DNA of 64,000 nt, from the NCBI RefSeq assembly GCF_017795745.1, contig NZ_CP059067.1, positions 248,001-312,000 of the forward strand. Direction: 5' to 3'. The position numbers and the translations under genes are program-made. Every line of letters begins with the position of its first letter. The stretch's first letter is position 1. The notes below the pieces were generated by a model that saw nothing but the letters and a program-made list of their open reading frames with translations, was not told the origin of the DNA and did not search any database. The stretch is from Rhizobacter sp. AJA081-3 (GTDB lineage: Bacteria > Pseudomonadota > Gammaproteobacteria > Burkholderiales > Burkholderiaceae_C). Positions 1-10,219 of this stretch are shown here, piece after piece.

Positions 1-274
1 GCTGGCTCGCGAAGGCCGCGTGGCCGTGGTCGACTCGATCAGCGTCGACGCGCCCAAGACCAAGCTGCTGGCCGACAAGTTCAAGGCCATGGGCCTGGAC
101 TCGGTGCTGGTGATCGCCGACCAGGTCGACGACAACCTCGCGCTGGCTTCGCGCAACCTGGCCAACGTGCTGGTGGTCGAGCCGCGTTACGCCGACCCGC
201 TGTCGCTGGTCTTCTACAAGAAGATCCTGGTGACCAAGGCGGCGATGGAGCAGCTCAAGGAGATGTTCGCATGA
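1..274 (+). CDS. rplD: 50S ribosomal protein L4, C-terminal part
   Basis: Partial gene entering from the left edge; the frame is open from base 2 and stops at 272-274. The visible residues include the L4 C-terminal pattern of a Rossmann-like half with SVLVIAD and ending [10 protein letters not shown]4 binds 23S rRNA and lines the exit tunnel. Its stop overlaps the rplW start in ATGA, as expected for translational coupling in the S10 operon. In E. coli L4 autoregulates this operon through the leader, which lies outside this window. Confidence 0.95.
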   Translation, partial: LAREGRVAVVDSISVDAPKTKLLADKFKAMGLDSVLVIADQVDDNLALASRNLANVLVVEPRYADPLSLVFYKKILVTKAAMEQLKEMFA

Positions 275-585
275 GCGCCATGAAATTCGACGAGGGCCGC
301 CTGGCCCAGGTGCTGGTGGCGCCGATCGTGTCCGAGAAGGCCACGTCCGCTGCCGAGAAGCACAACCAGGTGCTGTTCAAGGTGCTGCGCGACGCCACCA
401 AGCCCGAGATCAAGGCAGCCGTGGAGCTGATGTTCAAGGTCGAGGTGAAGTCGGTGTCGACCGTGGTCCAGAAGGGCAAGGTCAAGCGCTTCGGCAAGTC
501 CATCGGCCGCCGCGACCACGTCAAGAAGGCGTATGTCTGCCTGAAGCCGGGCCAGGAGCTCAACTTCTCCGGGGAGGCCGCGTAA
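271..585 (+). CDS. rplW: 50S ribosomal protein L23
   Basis: 104 residues, normal L23 length. Near the start it has [13 protein letters not shown], the usual L23 opening, and a basic middle [13 protein letters not shown] that contacts 23S rRNA. L23 sits at the tunnel exit and docks trigger factor and SRP. It starts inside the rplD stop (ATGA) and its own TAA overlaps the rplB ATG (TAATG), so the three genes are tightly coupled. Confidence 0.97.
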   Translation: MSAMKFDEGRLAQVLVAPIVSEKATSAAEKHNQVLFKVLRDATKPEIKAAVELMFKVEVKSVSTVVQKGKVKRFGKSIGRRDHVKKAYVCLKPGQELNFSGEAA

Positions 586-1409
586 TGGCCGTCATCAAAG
601 TCAAACCAACCTCTCCCGGCCGCCGCGCCGTGGTCAAGGTGGTGCACGCGCACCTGCACAAGGGCAAGCCGGAGGCGTCGCTGCTCGAGCCGCAGATGCA
701 GAATGCCGGCCGCAACAACAACGGCCACATCACGATTCGCCACAAGGGCGGTGGGCACAAGCACCACTACCGCGTGGTCGACTTCCTGCGCAACAAGGAC
801 GGCATTCCGGCGAAGGTCGAGCGCGTCGAGTACGACCCGAACCGCACGGCCCACATCGCGCTGGTGTGCTATGCCGACGGCGAGCGCCGCTACATCATCG
901 CCCCGCGCGGCCTCGAAGTGGGTTCGACGGTCCTGTCCGGCGCAGAAGCGCCGATCAAGGCCGGCAACACGCTGCCGATCCGCAACATCCCGGTGGGTTC
1001 GATCATCCACTGCATCGAGATGCTGCCGGGCAAGGGCGCGCAGATCGCCCGCTCGGCCGGCGCCTCGGTGACGCTGCTGGCGCGTGAAGGCACCTACGCC
1101 CAGCTGCGCCTGCGCTCGGGTGAAGTGCGCAAGATCCACATCGACTGCCGCGCCACGATCGGCGAAGTGTCGAACGAGGAGCACAGCCTGCGCCAGTACG
1201 GCAAGGCCGGTGCGATCCGCTGGAAGGGCATCCGCCCGACCGTCCGCGGCGTCGCGATGAACCCGGTGGACCACCCGCACGGCGGCGGCGAAGGCCGCAC
1301 CGGCGAGGGTCAGGCCCCTGTGTCGCCGTGGAACACGCTGACCAAGGGCTACCGTACGCGCAACAACAAGCGCACGCAGACGATGATCGTCTCGCGTCGC
1401 AAGAAATAA
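585..1409 (+). CDS. rplB: 50S ribosomal protein L2
   Basis: 274 residues, full length. The RNA-binding N-terminal OB-like part ([10 protein letters not shown]) and the conserved C-terminal loop [14 protein letters not shown] are both present; the histidine of this loop is needed for peptidyl transferase function in the family. It overlaps rplW by one base, and rpsS follows after 12 bases in the usual S10 order. Confidence 0.98.
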   Translation: MAVIKVKPTSPGRRAVVKVVHAHLHKGKPEASLLEPQMQNAGRNNNGHITIRHKGGGHKHHYRVVDFLRNKDGIPAKVERVEYDPNRTAHIALVCYADGERRYIIAPRGLEVGSTVLSGAEAPIKAGNTLPIRNIPVGSIIHCIEMLPGKGAQIARSAGASVTLLAREGTYAQLRLRSGEVRKIHIDCRATIGEVSNEEHSLRQYGKAGAIRWKGIRPTVRGVAMNPVDHPHGGGEGRTGEGQAPVSPWNTLTKGYRTRNNKRTQTMIVSRRKK

Positions 1410-1421
1410 GGGGCTGACGAC

Positions 1422-1700
1422 ATGACCCGTTCGCTCAAGAAAGGTCCCTTCGTGGACCACCACCTGATGGCCAAGGTCGAGAAGGCCGCCGCCATCAAGG
1501 ACAAGAAGCCCATCAAGACCTGGTCGCGCCGCAGCACGATCCTGCCCGAGTTCATCGGGCTGACGATCGCCGTGCACAACGGCAAGCAGCACGTGCCCGT
1601 CTATGTGTCGGACCAGATGGTCGGCCACAAGCTCGGTGAATTTGCGCTGACGCGCACGTTCAAGGGGCACCCGGCCGACAAGAAGGCCAACAAGAAGTAA
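1422..1700 (+). CDS. rpsS: 30S ribosomal protein S19
   Basis: 92 residues. It starts [15 protein letters not shown] and contains [14 protein letters not shown] and the HKLGEFA segment typical of S19, which binds 16S rRNA with S13 in the head of the small subunit. Coding density and spacing match the S10 operon. The rplV start lies 11 bases after its stop. Confidence 0.97.
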   Translation: MTRSLKKGPFVDHHLMAKVEKAAAIKDKKPIKTWSRRSTILPEFIGLTIAVHNGKQHVPVYVSDQMVGHKLGEFALTRTFKGHPADKKANKK

Positions 1701-1711
1701 GGATGACGACG

Positions 1712-2041
1712 ATGGAAACCCGTTCAATCGTTCGCGGCGTCCGCCTGTCTGCCGACAAGGGTCGGCTGGTGGCCGACATGATCCGCGGCAAGAAGGTGGA
1801 CCAGGCGATCAACATCCTGACGTTCACGCCCAAGAAGGCTGCCGGCATCATCAAGAAGTGTCTCGAGTCGGCCATCGCCAACGCCGAGCACAACGACGGT
1901 GCCGACATCGACGAGCTGAAGGTCAAGACGATCTACGTCGAACAGGCCGCCACGCTGAAGCGCTTCTCCGCACGGGCCAAGGGCCGCGGCAACCGCATCA
2001 GCAAGCCGACCTGCCATATCTTCGTCACCGTCGGCAACTGA
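1712..2041 (+). CDS. rplV: 50S ribosomal protein L22
   Basis: 109 residues from [13 protein letters not shown]. Another ATG lies at 1703, three codons earlier in frame, but it has no room for a ribosome site. AAGGA at 1699-1703 sits 8 bases before the ATG at 1712, and that start also matches the usual L22 beginning. The extended loop with [11 protein letters not shown] that lines the exit tunnel is present. L22 is the site of macrolide-resistance changes in other bacteria; nothing unusual is seen here. Confidence 0.93.
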   Translation: METRSIVRGVRLSADKGRLVADMIRGKKVDQAINILTFTPKKAAGIIKKCLESAIANAEHNDGADIDELKVKTIYVEQAATLKRFSARAKGRGNRISKPTCHIFVTVGN

Positions 2042-2057
2042 GGCCTCAAGGAAGACC

Positions 2058-2945
2058 ATGGGACAAAAAATTCATCCGGTCGGCTTCCGTCTGCCGGTCA
2101 CGCGCAACTGGGCTTCGCGCTGGTACGCGTCGAACCAGAACTTCGCCACCATGCTGGCCGAAGACCTGAAGGTTCGCGAGTTCCTGAAGGCGCGCCTGAA
2201 GAGTGCGGCCGTCTCGCGCATCCTGATCGAGCGCCCGGCCAAGAACGCCCGCATCACGATCTACTCGGCCCGTCCGGGTGTGGTGATCGGCAAGAAGGGC
2301 GAGGACATCGAAAACCTCAAGGCCGAGCTGACGCGCCGCCTGGGCGTGCCGGTCGCCGTGAACATCGAGGAAGTGCGCAAGCCCGAGATCGATGCCCAGC
2401 TGATCGCCGACAGCATCACGCAGCAGCTCGAGAAGCGCATCATGTTCCGCCGCGCGATGAAGCGCGCCATGCAGAACGCGATGCGCCTGGGCGCTCAGGG
2501 CATCAAGCTGATGTCGTCGGGCCGCCTGAACGGCATCGAGATCGCACGTTGCGAGTGGTACCGCGAAGGCCGCGTGCCGCTTCACACCCTGAAGGCCGAC
2601 ATCGACTACGGCTTCTCCGAAGCCAAGACGACCTACGGCGTGATCGGCGTGAAGTGCTGGGTCTACCGCGGTGACCGTCTGGGTCACGGCGAGGCGCCGG
2701 CGGCCAAGACCGAGCAGGCCGAGGACGATCGCCGTCCGCGCCGCAGCGGCCCGCGTGGCCCTGGCGGTCCGGGCGCCCCGGGCGGCCGTGGCCGTGGTCC
2801 GGGTACCGATCGTGCACCGCGTCAGGCCGGTGCGCCGGCCGATGGCAGCGACAAGCCGGCCGTCGCCGCTGACGCGCCGAAGACCCCCGCCGTCAAGCGC
2901 GTGCGCAAAGCCGTCGCGCCTGGCAGCGAGGGCAAAGGAGAATAA
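2058..2945 (+). CDS. rpsC: 30S ribosomal protein S3 with long C-terminal extension
   Basis: 295 residues against about 233 in E. coli. The KH domain ([14 protein letters not shown], about residues 70-90) and the C-terminal S3 domain are normal up to about residue 215. After that come roughly 70 residues rich in Gly, Pro, Arg and Ala, low in complexity and probably disordered. S3 forms part of the mRNA entry helicase. Longer basic tails on S3 occur in related Burkholderiales as far as I know; the function of this tail is unknown. Confidence 0.96.
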   Translation: MGQKIHPVGFRLPVTRNWASRWYASNQNFATMLAEDLKVREFLKARLKSAAVSRILIERPAKNARITIYSARPGVVIGKKGEDIENLKAELTRRLGVPVAVNIEEVRKPEIDAQLIADSITQQLEKRIMFRRAMKRAMQNAMRLGAQGIKLMSSGRLNGIEIARCEWYREGRVPLHTLKADIDYGFSEAKTTYGVIGVKCWVYRGDRLGHGEAPAAKTEQAEDDRRPRRSGPRGPGGPGAPGGRGRGPGTDRAPRQAGAPADGSDKPAVAADAPKTPAVKRVRKAVAPGSEGKGE

Positions 2946-2947
2946 GC

Positions 2948-3364
2948 ATGCTGCAACCCGCACGCAGAAAATACCGCAAGGAACAGAAGGGCCGCAACAC
3001 CGGCATCGCCACGCGTGGCGCAGCGGTGTCGTTCGGCGACTTCGGCCTGAAGGCCACCGAGCGCGGCCGTCTGACGGCGCGCCAGATCGAGGCCGCGCGT
3101 CGCGCGATCTCCCGTCACGTGAAGCGTGGCGGCCGCATCTGGATCCGAATCTTCCCGGACAAGCCGATCTCGCAGAAGCCCGCTGAAGTCCGCATGGGCA
3201 ACGGCAAGGGCAACCCGGAGTACTACGTGGCCGAGATCCAGCCCGGCAAGGTGCTCTACGAGATCAACGGCGTGCCTGAAGCGCTGGCGCGCGAGGCCTT
3301 CCAGCTGGCCTCGGCCAAGCTGCCGCTGAAGACCACCTTCGTGGCCCGCGCGATCGGCGCCTGA
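2948..3364 (+). CDS. rplP: 50S ribosomal protein L16
   Basis: 138 residues, full length. It begins [17 protein letters not shown] and carries the arginine-rich [10 protein letters not shown] region and [15 protein letters not shown], typical of L16, which sits near the A site and helps peptidyl transferase assembly. It starts two bases after the rpsC stop, and the purine-rich AAAGGAGAATAAGC in front of it acts as the ribosome site. Confidence 0.98.
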   Translation: MLQPARRKYRKEQKGRNTGIATRGAAVSFGDFGLKATERGRLTARQIEAARRAISRHVKRGGRIWIRIFPDKPISQKPAEVRMGNGKGNPEYYVAEIQPGKVLYEINGVPEALAREAFQLASAKLPLKTTFVARAIGA

Positions 3365-3375
3365 GGAGCAAGACC

Positions 3376-3576
3376 ATGAAAGCATCAGAACTGCGCGCCA
3401 AGGACGTCGCTGGCCTCGAGAAAGAGGTCACCGACTTGCTGAAGGCGCACTTCGGCCTGCGCATGCAGAAGGCCACCCAACAGCTCAACAACCACTCGCA
3501 GCTGGGCAACACCCGCCGTGACATCGCCCGCGCCAAGACCATCCTGGCCGAGAAGAAGAAGGGAGCTGCCAAGTGA
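3376..3576 (+). CDS. rpmC: 50S ribosomal protein L29
   Basis: 66 residues forming two predicted helices. The family signature [15 protein letters not shown] is visible. L29 packs next to L23 at the exit tunnel. The stop TGA lies within the GTGA start of rpsQ, a four-base overlap. Confidence 0.97.
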   Translation: MKASELRAKDVAGLEKEVTDLLKAHFGLRMQKATQQLNNHSQLGNTRRDIARAKTILAEKKKGAAK

Positions 3577-3854
3577 GCGAAGTGCAAACCCAGGCCAAGG
3601 CCAAGAACACCCGCACCCTGATCGGCAAGGTGGTCAGCGACAAACGCGCGAAGACCATCACCGTGCTGGTCGAGCGCCGCACCAAGCACGAGCTGTACGG
3701 CAAGATCGTCGGCAAGTCGAGCAAGTACCACGCGCACGACGAGAAGGGCGAGTTCAAGATGGGCGACGTCGTCGAGATCGCCGAGAGCCGGCCGATCTCC
3801 AAGACCAAGTCGTGGGTCGTGACGCGCCTGGTCCAGAAGGCCGAGATCGTCTAA
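3573..3854 (+). CDS. rpsQ: 30S ribosomal protein S17
   Basis: 93 residues from a GTG start overlapping the rpmC stop. The OB-fold signature [19 protein letters not shown] and [16 protein letters not shown] are present. S17 is a primary 16S binder. It is the last gene of the S10 transcription block here, because a hairpin terminator and a non-ribosomal gene follow before rplN. Confidence 0.97.
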   Translation: MSEVQTQAKAKNTRTLIGKVVSDKRAKTITVLVERRTKHELYGKIVGKSSKYHAHDEKGEFKMGDVVEIAESRPISKTKSWVVTRLVQKAEIV

Positions 3855-3895
3855 GGCACCGAACCGGCGAGGCCTTTGACGGGCTTCGCACGGAG

Positions 3896-3936
3896 CGGCC
3901 GGAACGCTGGGATACTGGCGGCCGGCCGTTTTTCTT
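3896..3936 (+). terminator. Rho-independent terminator after rpsQ
   Basis: CGGCCGG (3896-3902) pairs with CCGGCCG (3922-3928) across a 19-base loop and runs straight into TTTTT (3929-3933). It would end the S10 block and separate it from the peroxiredoxin gene. The long loop makes it less certain than the terminators at 11433 and 13826. Confidence 0.6.
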
Positions 3937-3961
3937 TGGTCCACCAAGAAGGAGTGCAACG

Positions 3962-4477
3962 ATGATCAAGGTCGGAGACAAGCTGCCCGCGGGCAAGCTG
4001 CAGGAATTCATCGAGGTCGAGGGCAATGGCTGCTCGCTCGGCCCGAACACGTTCGAAGTCGAGGCGTCGACCGCCGGCAAGAAGATCGCGATCTTCGGCC
4101 TGCCCGGCGCCTACACGCCGACTTGCTCGGCCAAGCACGTGCCTGGCTACGTCGAGAAGTTCGACGAACTGAAGAAGGCCGGCGTCGACGAGATCTGGTG
4201 TGTGTCGGTCAACGACGCCTTCGTGATGGGCGCCTGGGGCCGTGACCAGCATACCGGCGGCAAGGTGCGCATGATGGCCGACGGCAGTGCCGACTTCACC
4301 AAGGCCACCGGCCTGACGCTGGACCTGACTGCGCGCGGCATGGGCCTGCGCTCGAATCGCTACTCGATGCTGGTGGTCGATGGTGTCGTGAAGACGCTGA
4401 ACATCGAGGGCCCCGGCAAGTTCGAGGTCAGCGATGCCGGCACGCTGCTCGGCCAGGCCCAGCAGATCCTGCGCTGA
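3962..4477 (+). CDS. Prx5-type peroxiredoxin inserted in the ribosomal cluster
   Basis: 171 residues of the AhpC/TSA, peroxiredoxin-5 (redoxin) family. The peroxidatic motif PGAYTPTC is present with Thr52 and Cys55, and Cys80 (EIWCVSVND) could act as a resolving or structural cysteine. The family reduces hydroperoxides with glutathione, glutaredoxin or thioredoxin as donor; which donor is used cannot be told here. No export signal is seen, so it is cytoplasmic. AAGGAG at 3949-3954 is a good ribosome site. The gene sits between rpsQ and rplN, with a terminator upstream and the spc promoter downstream, so it forms a single-gene unit or a read-through passenger. Confidence 0.93.
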   Translation: MIKVGDKLPAGKLQEFIEVEGNGCSLGPNTFEVEASTAGKKIAIFGLPGAYTPTCSAKHVPGYVEKFDELKKAGVDEIWCVSVNDAFVMGAWGRDQHTGGKVRMMADGSADFTKATGLTLDLTARGMGLRSNRYSMLVVDGVVKTLNIEGPGKFEVSDAGTLLGQAQQILR

Positions 4478-4530
4478 GCGGGCCGCGCGGGCGGTCGCCC
4501 AGGCCACCCGCGCAAGTCAGAACAAGATGT

Positions 4531-4560
4531 TTGACAGCGGCTCGGGTTTTGCCCGATAAT
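4531..4560 (+). promoter_or_regulatory. Sigma-70 promoter for the spc block (rplN onward)
   Basis: TTGACA (4531-4536, perfect -35) is followed after 18 bases by GATAAT (4555-4560, five of six -10 matches). This is the best promoter in the window. It lies 155 bases before rplN, so the spc genes have an independent start with a leader of about 150 bases. The leader could hold a regulatory structure; none is obvious. Confidence 0.85.
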
Positions 4561-4715
4561 CCGCAGCTTCGCCGAAAAGGCGGCCGCTTCGTCACGGAGC
4601 AGCTGCCCTCGGATCCGCCCACAACGGGCTGCCGGTGCGTCCATGACGCCCCGGCGGAACGACGGGCCCAAGACTGACCGCGCGGGCAACCGCGGGTTCA
4701 AGTTGGGGACAGACA

Positions 4716-5084
4716 ATGATTCAAATGCAATCGCGACTCGACGTCGCGGACAACACTGGCGCCAAGTCCGTCATGTGCATCAAGGTGCTGGGCGGCTCCA
4801 AGCGCCGCTACGCCGGCATCGGCGACGTCATCAAGGTTTCCATCAAGGAAGCCGCGCCGCGTGGCCGCGTCAAGAAGGGCGAGGTCTACAGCGCCGTGGT
4901 CGTGCGCACCGCCAAGGGCGTGCGCCGCCAGGACGGCTCGCTGGTTCGCTTCGACGGCAACGCCGCCGTGCTGCTGAACGCCAAGCTCGAGCCGATCGGC
5001 ACCCGCATCTTCGGGCCGGTGACGCGCGAACTGCGCACCGAGCGCTTCATGAAGATCGTCTCGCTCGCACCGGAAGTGCTCTGA
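4716..5084 (+). CDS. rplN: 50S ribosomal protein L14
   Basis: 122 residues, full length. It begins [17 protein letters not shown] and has [14 protein letters not shown] and the VRRQDGS segment. L14 lies at the subunit interface, where it forms bridges and is the target of the silencing factor RsfS. It is the first gene of the spc block and follows the strong promoter at 4531. Confidence 0.98.
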   Translation: MIQMQSRLDVADNTGAKSVMCIKVLGGSKRRYAGIGDVIKVSIKEAAPRGRVKKGEVYSAVVVRTAKGVRRQDGSLVRFDGNAAVLLNAKLEPIGTRIFGPVTRELRTERFMKIVSLAPEVL

Positions 5085-5108
5085 GCGGCTGCGCAAGAAG
5101 GACAGGCC

Positions 5109-5453
5109 ATGAACAAGATTCGCAAAGGCGACCAGGTCATCGTGTTGACCGGGCGCGACAAGGGCAAGCGCGGCACCGTGACGCAGCGCGTCGATGAGGA
5201 GCGCATCCTCGTCGAAGGCGTGAACGTGGTGAAGAAGCACGTCAAGCCGAACCCGATGAAGGGCACCACCGGCGGCGTCGTCGAGAAGACGCTGTCGATC
5301 CACCAGAGCAACGTCGCCATCTACAACCCGGCGACCGGCAAGGCCGATCGGGTGGGCATCAAGCTTCTGAGCGACGCCGAGAAGCAGTCGCGCAAGACCA
5401 AGGACAACGGCGTTCGCGTCTTCAAGTCCAGCGGCGACGAGATCAAGGCCTAA
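5109..5453 (+). CDS. rplX: 50S ribosomal protein L24
   Basis: 114 residues. The N-terminal KOW motif ([19 protein letters not shown], about residues 5-24) is intact. L24 is one of the two assembly initiators of the large subunit. AAGAAGGA lies just upstream of the ATG. Confidence 0.98.
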   Translation: MNKIRKGDQVIVLTGRDKGKRGTVTQRVDEERILVEGVNVVKKHVKPNPMKGTTGGVVEKTLSIHQSNVAIYNPATGKADRVGIKLLSDAEKQSRKTKDNGVRVFKSSGDEIKA

Positions 5454-5464
5454 GGGGTTCAAGA

Positions 5465-6022
5465 ATGGCTCAACAGCAAAGCGCCGCTCGCCTGCAGGCG
5501 ATCTACCGCGAAAAGATCGTGCCCGAACTCGTCAAGAAGTTCGGCTACAAGTCCACGATGCAGGTTCCGCGCATCACCAAGATCACCCTGAACATGGGCG
5601 TGAGCGAGGCCGTGTCGGACAAGAAGGTGATGGACAACGCCGTCGGCGACCTCACCAAGATCGCCGGCCAGAAGCCGGTGGTCACCAAGTCGCGCAAGGC
5701 GATCGCGAACTTCAAGATCCGCGAGAACGTGCCCATCGGCTGCATGGTCACGCTGCGTGGCGTGCACATGTACGAGTTCCTGGACCGCTTCGTGACCATC
5801 GCGCTGCCCCGCGTGCGCGACTTCCGCGGCATCTCGGGCCGTGCGTTCGATGGCCGTGGCAACTACAACATCGGCGTCAAGGAACAGATCATCTTCCCGG
5901 AGATCGACTACGACAAGATCGATGCGCTGCGTGGGCTGAACATCAGCATCACGACGACCGCGAAGACCGACGACGAATGCAAGGCGCTGCTCGCCGCATT
6001 CAAGTTCCCGTTCAAGAACTGA
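5465..6022 (+). CDS. rplE: 50S ribosomal protein L5
   Basis: 185 residues. It has [16 protein letters not shown] and [11 protein letters not shown]-like sequence, and the late segment [18 protein letters not shown] typical of L5. L5 binds 5S rRNA and forms the central protuberance bridge to S13. rpsN follows after eight bases. Confidence 0.98.
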   Translation: MAQQQSAARLQAIYREKIVPELVKKFGYKSTMQVPRITKITLNMGVSEAVSDKKVMDNAVGDLTKIAGQKPVVTKSRKAIANFKIRENVPIGCMVTLRGVHMYEFLDRFVTIALPRVRDFRGISGRAFDGRGNYNIGVKEQIIFPEIDYDKIDALRGLNISITTTAKTDDECKALLAAFKFPFKN

Positions 6023-6030
6023 GGTGGCCC

Positions 6031-6336
6031 GTGGCTAAGACATCCCTGATCCAGCGCGAACTCAAGCGCACGCAACTGGTCGCCAAGTACAAGAAGAAGT
6101 ACGACGAACTCAAGGGCACCGCCAACGACGCCAAGAAGTCCGACGAGGAGCGTTACGCCGCGCGCCTGGAGCTGCAGAAGCTGCCGCGCAACGCCTACCC
6201 GACCCGCCAGCGCAATCGTTGCGAACTGACCGGCCGTCCGCGCGGCACGTTCCGCAAGTTCGGCCTGGGCCGCAACAAGATCCGCGAACTGGCCTTCAAG
6301 GGCGACATCCCCGGTGTCGTCAAGGCCAGCTGGTAA
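6031..6336 (+). CDS. rpsN: 30S ribosomal protein S14
   Basis: 101 residues from a GTG at 6031 ([13 protein letters not shown]), the usual S14 start and length, with GAGGTGG at 6021-6027 as the ribosome site. The frame is open further upstream, but that would overlap rplE and match no known S14. This is the long zinc-free type: the C+ cysteine pairs are absent, and [18 protein letters not shown] is present. Confidence 0.96.
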   Translation: MAKTSLIQRELKRTQLVAKYKKKYDELKGTANDAKKSDEERYAARLELQKLPRNAYPTRQRNRCELTGRPRGTFRKFGLGRNKIRELAFKGDIPGVVKASW

Positions 6337-6360
6337 TCGGCGCGCAAAGGAGCAATTCAC

Positions 6361-6756
6361 ATGAGCATGAGTGATCCCATCGCCGATATGCTGACGCGTA
6401 TCCGCAACGCGCAGATGGTCGAGAAGACCACTGTGGCGATGCCCTCGTCCAAGCTGAAGGTCGCGATCGCCAAGGTCCTGAAGGACGAAGGCTATATCGA
6501 GGACTTCAAGATCCGCGGCGAAACCGCCAAGCCGGAACTCGAGATCGCGCTGAAGTACTACGCCGGCCGCCCCGTGATCGAGCACATCGAGCGCGTGAGC
6601 CGTCCTGGCCTGCGCATCTACAAGGGCCGCCACGACATCCCGAACGTCATGAACGGGCTGGGCGTGGCCATCGTCACCACGCCCAAGGGCGTGATGACCG
6701 ACCGCAAGGCGCGCCAGGCCGGCATCGGCGGCGAAGTGCTCTGCTACGTCGCCTAA
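6361..6756 (+). CDS. rpsH: 30S ribosomal protein S8
   Basis: 131 residues beginning [19 protein letters not shown] second in-frame ATG two codons in could also serve. In E. coli S8 is a key 16S binder and represses the spc operon by binding the rplE mRNA region; the same may hold here but was not checked. Confidence 0.97.
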   Translation: MSMSDPIADMLTRIRNAQMVEKTTVAMPSSKLKVAIAKVLKDEGYIEDFKIRGETAKPELEIALKYYAGRPVIEHIERVSRPGLRIYKGRHDIPNVMNGLGVAIVTTPKGVMTDRKARQAGIGGEVLCYVA

Positions 6757-6769
6757 GGGAGAGATAGCA

Positions 6770-7303
6770 ATGTCACGCGTTGGAAAGATGCCGATCGCCC
6801 TGCCGAAAGGCGTGGACGTCTCGGTGACGGCTGACAAGATCAGCGTCAAGGGTTCGATGGGCACGCTGGTGCGCCCCGTCAATGAACTGGTCACGGTCAA
6901 GAACGAGGGCGGCAAGGTCCTGTTCACTCCCGCCAACGAATCGGTCGCGGCCGATGCGATGAGCGGCACGATGCGCGCGCTGGTGGCCAACATGGTCAAC
7001 GGCGTCAGCAAGGGCTTCGAGAAGAAGCTGAACCTGGTCGGCGTGGGCTTCCGTGCCGCGGCCACCGGTTCCAAGCTGAACCTGCAGATCGGCTTCTCGC
7101 ACCCGGTGGCCAAGGAGATGCCCGCTGGCATCACGGTCACCTGCCCGACGCAGACCGAGATCGTGATCAAGGGTTCCGACCGCCAGGTGGTGGGCCAGAT
7201 CGCCGCGGAAGTGCGCGCGATCCGCCCGCCCGAGCCCTACAAGGGCAAGGGCATCCGCTACGCGGACGAGAAGGTCACGATCAAAGAGACCAAGAAGAAG
7301 TAA
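6770..7303 (+). CDS. rplF: 50S ribosomal protein L6
   Basis: 177 residues in two similar halves, ending with [18 protein letters not shown], the conserved L6 C-terminal signature. L6 binds near the sarcin-ricin loop and the factor-binding centre. GGGAGAG ribosome site lies in the gap to rpsH. Confidence 0.98.
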   Translation: MSRVGKMPIALPKGVDVSVTADKISVKGSMGTLVRPVNELVTVKNEGGKVLFTPANESVAADAMSGTMRALVANMVNGVSKGFEKKLNLVGVGFRAAATGSKLNLQIGFSHPVAKEMPAGITVTCPTQTEIVIKGSDRQVVGQIAAEVRAIRPPEPYKGKGIRYADEKVTIKETKKK

Positions 7304-7315
7304 GGAGCGACGACC

Positions 7316-7684
7316 ATGTCACTGAACAAAAAAGATCAGCGCATCCGCCGCTCCCGCCAGACGCGCGTCCGCATCGCCACGCAGCGCGTCGCGCGCCTGA
7401 CGGTGCACCGCACGAACCTGCACATCTACGCCAGCGTCATCTCCGACGACGGCACCAAGGTGCTGGCCAGCGCCTCCACCGCCGAGGCCGATGTCCGCAA
7501 GGAACTCGGCGTGGCGGGCAAGGGCGCCAACGTGGCTGCCGCCACGATGATCGGCAAGCGCATCGCCGAGAAGGCCAAGGCCGCCGGCATCGAGAAGGTG
7601 GCGTTCGATCGCGCCGGTTTCGCCTACCACGGCCGCGTCAAGGCGCTGGCCGAGGCAGCCCGCGAAGCCGGCCTGCAGTTCTAA
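7316..7684 (+). CDS. rplR: 50S ribosomal protein L18
   Basis: 122 residues with the basic N-terminal tail and [15 protein letters not shown], then [21 protein letters not shown] at the end, the L18 signature. It binds 5S rRNA with L5. TAAGGAGCGACGACC links it to rplF. Confidence 0.98.
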   Translation: MSLNKKDQRIRRSRQTRVRIATQRVARLTVHRTNLHIYASVISDDGTKVLASASTAEADVRKELGVAGKGANVAAATMIGKRIAEKAKAAGIEKVAFDRAGFAYHGRVKALAEAAREAGLQF

Positions 7685-7720
7685 GCGCCCCACGCATCGG
7701 CGACGAGAAGGAATTCGACA

Positions 7721-8239
7721 ATGGCAAAGTTTCAACCCCGCCAGCAGACCGAAGGCAATGACGACGGCCTGAAGGAAAAGATGATCGCGGTGAACCGCGT
7801 CACCAAGGTCGTGAAGGGCGGTCGCACGCTGAGCTTCGCGGCGCTGACCGTGGTCGGCGACGGCGACGGCCGCATCGGCATGGGCAAGGGCAAGGCCAAG
7901 GAAGTGCCGGTCGCCGTGCAGAAGGCGATGGAGTCCGCCCGCCGCAACATGTTCAAGGTCCAGCTCAAGGACGGCACGATCCACCACAAGGTGATCGGCG
8001 GCCACGGCGCAGCCAAGGTGCTGATGGCGCCGGCCAAGCCGGGTGACGGCATCATCGCCGGCGGCCCGATGCGCGCAGTCTTCGAGGTGATGGGCGTGAC
8101 CGACATCGTGGCCAAGAGCCACGGCTCGACCAACCCGTACAACATGGTGCGTGCCACGCTGGACGCGCTGAAGAGCTCGACCACGCCGTCCGAAGTGGCA
8201 GCCAAGCGCGGCCTCACCGTCGAGCAGCTGTTCGGCTGA
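7721..8239 (+). CDS. rpsE: 30S ribosomal protein S5
   Basis: 172 residues with an S5 double-stranded-RNA-binding N-terminal half ([19 protein letters not shown]) and the [22 protein letters not shown] region. S5 acts in decoding fidelity and the mRNA entry site together with S3 and S4. Confidence 0.98.
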   Translation: MAKFQPRQQTEGNDDGLKEKMIAVNRVTKVVKGGRTLSFAALTVVGDGDGRIGMGKGKAKEVPVAVQKAMESARRNMFKVQLKDGTIHHKVIGGHGAAKVLMAPAKPGDGIIAGGPMRAVFEVMGVTDIVAKSHGSTNPYNMVRATLDALKSSTTPSEVAAKRGLTVEQLFG

Positions 8240-8259
8240 CCGGCACGCGGAGAAGAGTC

Positions 8260-8442
8260 ATGGCAGACAAGAAAACCCTCACGGTGAAGCTGGTTCGCAG
8301 CATCGCCGGCACGCGCGAATCGCATCGCGCCACGGTGCGCGGCCTCGGCCTGCGCAAGCTCAACAGCCAGTCGACCCTGGAAGACACGCCCGCAGTGCGC
8401 GGCATGGTCAACAAGGTCTCCTACCTGGTGAAGGTGCTGTAA
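8260..8442 (+). CDS. rpmD: 50S ribosomal protein L30
   Basis: 60 residues, [20 protein letters not shown], with [21 protein letters not shown] typical short bacterial L30. Its TAA overlaps the rplO ATG by one base. Confidence 0.97.
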   Translation: MADKKTLTVKLVRSIAGTRESHRATVRGLGLRKLNSQSTLEDTPAVRGMVNKVSYLVKVL

Positions 8443-8873
8443 TGGAACTGAACACCATCAAGCCTGCCGAAGGCAGCAAGAAGAACCGCCGTCGCGTCGG
8501 TCGCGGCATCGGTTCGGGCCTGGGCAAAACGGCCGGCCGCGGCCACAAGGGCCAGAAGTCCCGTGCCGGCGGCTACCACAAGGTCGGCTTCGAAGGCGGC
8601 CAGATGCCGCTGCAGCGTCGCCTGCCCAAGCGCGGCTTCAAGTCGCACCAGCTCAAGTACAACGACGAGATCACGCTGGCCGACCTCGAGGCGCTGGGCG
8701 TCGAGGAAGTCGACCTGCTGACGCTGAAGGCGGCCAAGCTGGTCGGCCAGATCGCGCAGACGGTCAAGGTCATCAAGACCGGCGAGCTGACCAAGAAGGT
8801 CTCGCTCAAGGGCATCGGCGCGACCGCCGGCGCCAAGGCTGCCATCGAGGCGGCCGGCGGCTCCGTGGCCTGA
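8442..8873 (+). CDS. rplO: 50S ribosomal protein L15
   Basis: 143 residues. The glycine- and arginine-rich N-terminal half ([20 protein letters not shown]) and [19 protein letters not shown] are standard for L15, a late assembly protein. It is coupled to rpmD by TAATG. Confidence 0.98.
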   Translation: MELNTIKPAEGSKKNRRRVGRGIGSGLGKTAGRGHKGQKSRAGGYHKVGFEGGQMPLQRRLPKRGFKSHQLKYNDEITLADLEALGVEEVDLLTLKAAKLVGQIAQTVKVIKTGELTKKVSLKGIGATAGAKAAIEAAGGSVA

Positions 8874-8907
8874 TCGGCCGCAGGGCAAAGACGCAGAACG
8901 GAACTCA

Positions 8908-10218
8908 GTGGCAACCAACGCGAATCAACTGGCCAAGAGCGGCAAGTTCGGCGACCTGCGTCGCCGGCTCGTCTTTCTGGTGCTCGCGCTCGTGGTCTAT
9001 CGCCTCGGGGCGCACATTCCCGTGCCCGGCATCGACCCGCAGCAGCTCGAACAGCTGTTCAAGGGGCAGGCCGGCGGCATCCTGAGCCTGTTCAACATGT
9101 TCTCGGGCGGCGCGCTGTCGCGCTTCACCGTCTTCGCGCTGGGCATCATGCCCTACATCTCCGCGTCGATCATCATGCAGTTGATGACCTACGTGGTGCC
9201 GACGCTCGAGGCGTTGAAGAAGGAAGGCGAAGCCGGCCGCCGCAAGATCACCCAGTACACGCGCTACGGCACGCTCGGCCTGGCGCTGTTCCAGTCGCTG
9301 GGCATCGCGCTCGCGCTGGAAGGCTCTCCGGGCCTGGTCATCGCGCCGGGCTTCGGCTTCCGCATGACGGCCGTCGTCAGCCTGGTGGCCGGCACGATGT
9401 TCCTGATGTGGCTGGGCGAGCAGATCACCGAACGCGGCCTGGGCAACGGCATCTCGATCCTGATCTTCGCCGGCATCGCCGCGGGCCTGCCCAGCGCGAT
9501 CGGCGGGCTGTTCGAACTGGTGCGCACCGGTGCGATGAGCATCGTCGCTTCGCTGTTCATCATCACGATCGTGATCCTGGTGACTTTCGTCGTCGTGTTC
9601 GTCGAGCGTGGCCAGCGAAAGATCCTCGTCAATTACGCCAAGCGCCAGGTCGGCAACAAGGTCTACGGCGGCCAGTCTTCGCACCTGCCGCTGAAGCTGA
9701 ACATGTCGGGCGTGATCCCGCCGATCTTCGCGTCGTCGATCATCCTGCTGCCGGCCACCGTGGTGGGCTGGTTCGCCACCGGCGATGGCCTGCGCTGGTT
9801 GAAGGACCTGGCGTCGCTGCTCTCGCCGGGCCAGCCGATCTACGTGATGCTGTACGCCGCTGCGATCGTGTTCTTCTGCTTCTTCTACACCGCGCTCGTC
9901 TTCAACAGCCGCGAGACGGCCGACAACCTGAAGAAGAGCGGCGCGTTCATCCCGGGCATCCGCCCGGGCGAACAGACCGCCAAGCACATCGACCGCATCC
10001 TGTCGCGCCTGACGCTGGCCGGTGCGATCTACATCACCGCCGTGTGCCTGCTGCCCGAGTTCCTCGTGCTCAAGTACAACGTGCCGTTCTATTTCGGGGG
10101 CACCTCGCTGTTGATCATCGTCGTGGTGACGATGGACTTCTGGGCCCAGGTTCAAAGTTACGTGATGAGTCAGCAGTACGAGTCTTTGCTGAAGAAGGCG
10201 AATTTCAAGGCGAGCTGA
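8908..10218 (+). CDS. secY: Preprotein translocase subunit SecY
   Basis: 436 residues from a GTG start. About ten hydrophobic segments are visible. The plug region follows TM1 ([11 protein letters not shown]), and the cytoplasmic loop has [20 protein letters not shown]. SecY is the inner-membrane channel for unfolded exported proteins, including those destined for the secretion cluster downstream. It is followed almost directly by infA, as in many proteobacteria. Confidence 0.98.
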   Translation: MATNANQLAKSGKFGDLRRRLVFLVLALVVYRLGAHIPVPGIDPQQLEQLFKGQAGGILSLFNMFSGGALSRFTVFALGIMPYISASIIMQLMTYVVPTLEALKKEGEAGRRKITQYTRYGTLGLALFQSLGIALALEGSPGLVIAPGFGFRMTAVVSLVAGTMFLMWLGEQITERGLGNGISILIFAGIAAGLPSAIGGLFELVRTGAMSIVASLFIITIVILVTFVVVFVERGQRKILVNYAKRQVGNKVYGGQSSHLPLKLNMSGVIPPIFASSIILLPATVVGWFATGDGLRWLKDLASLLSPGQPIYVMLYAAAIVFFCFFYTALVFNSRETADNLKKSGAFIPGIRPGEQTAKHIDRILSRLTLAGAIYITAVCLLPEFLVLKYNVPFYFGGTSLLIIVVVTMDFWAQVQSYVMSQQYESLLKKANFKAS

Positions 10219-10219
10219 G

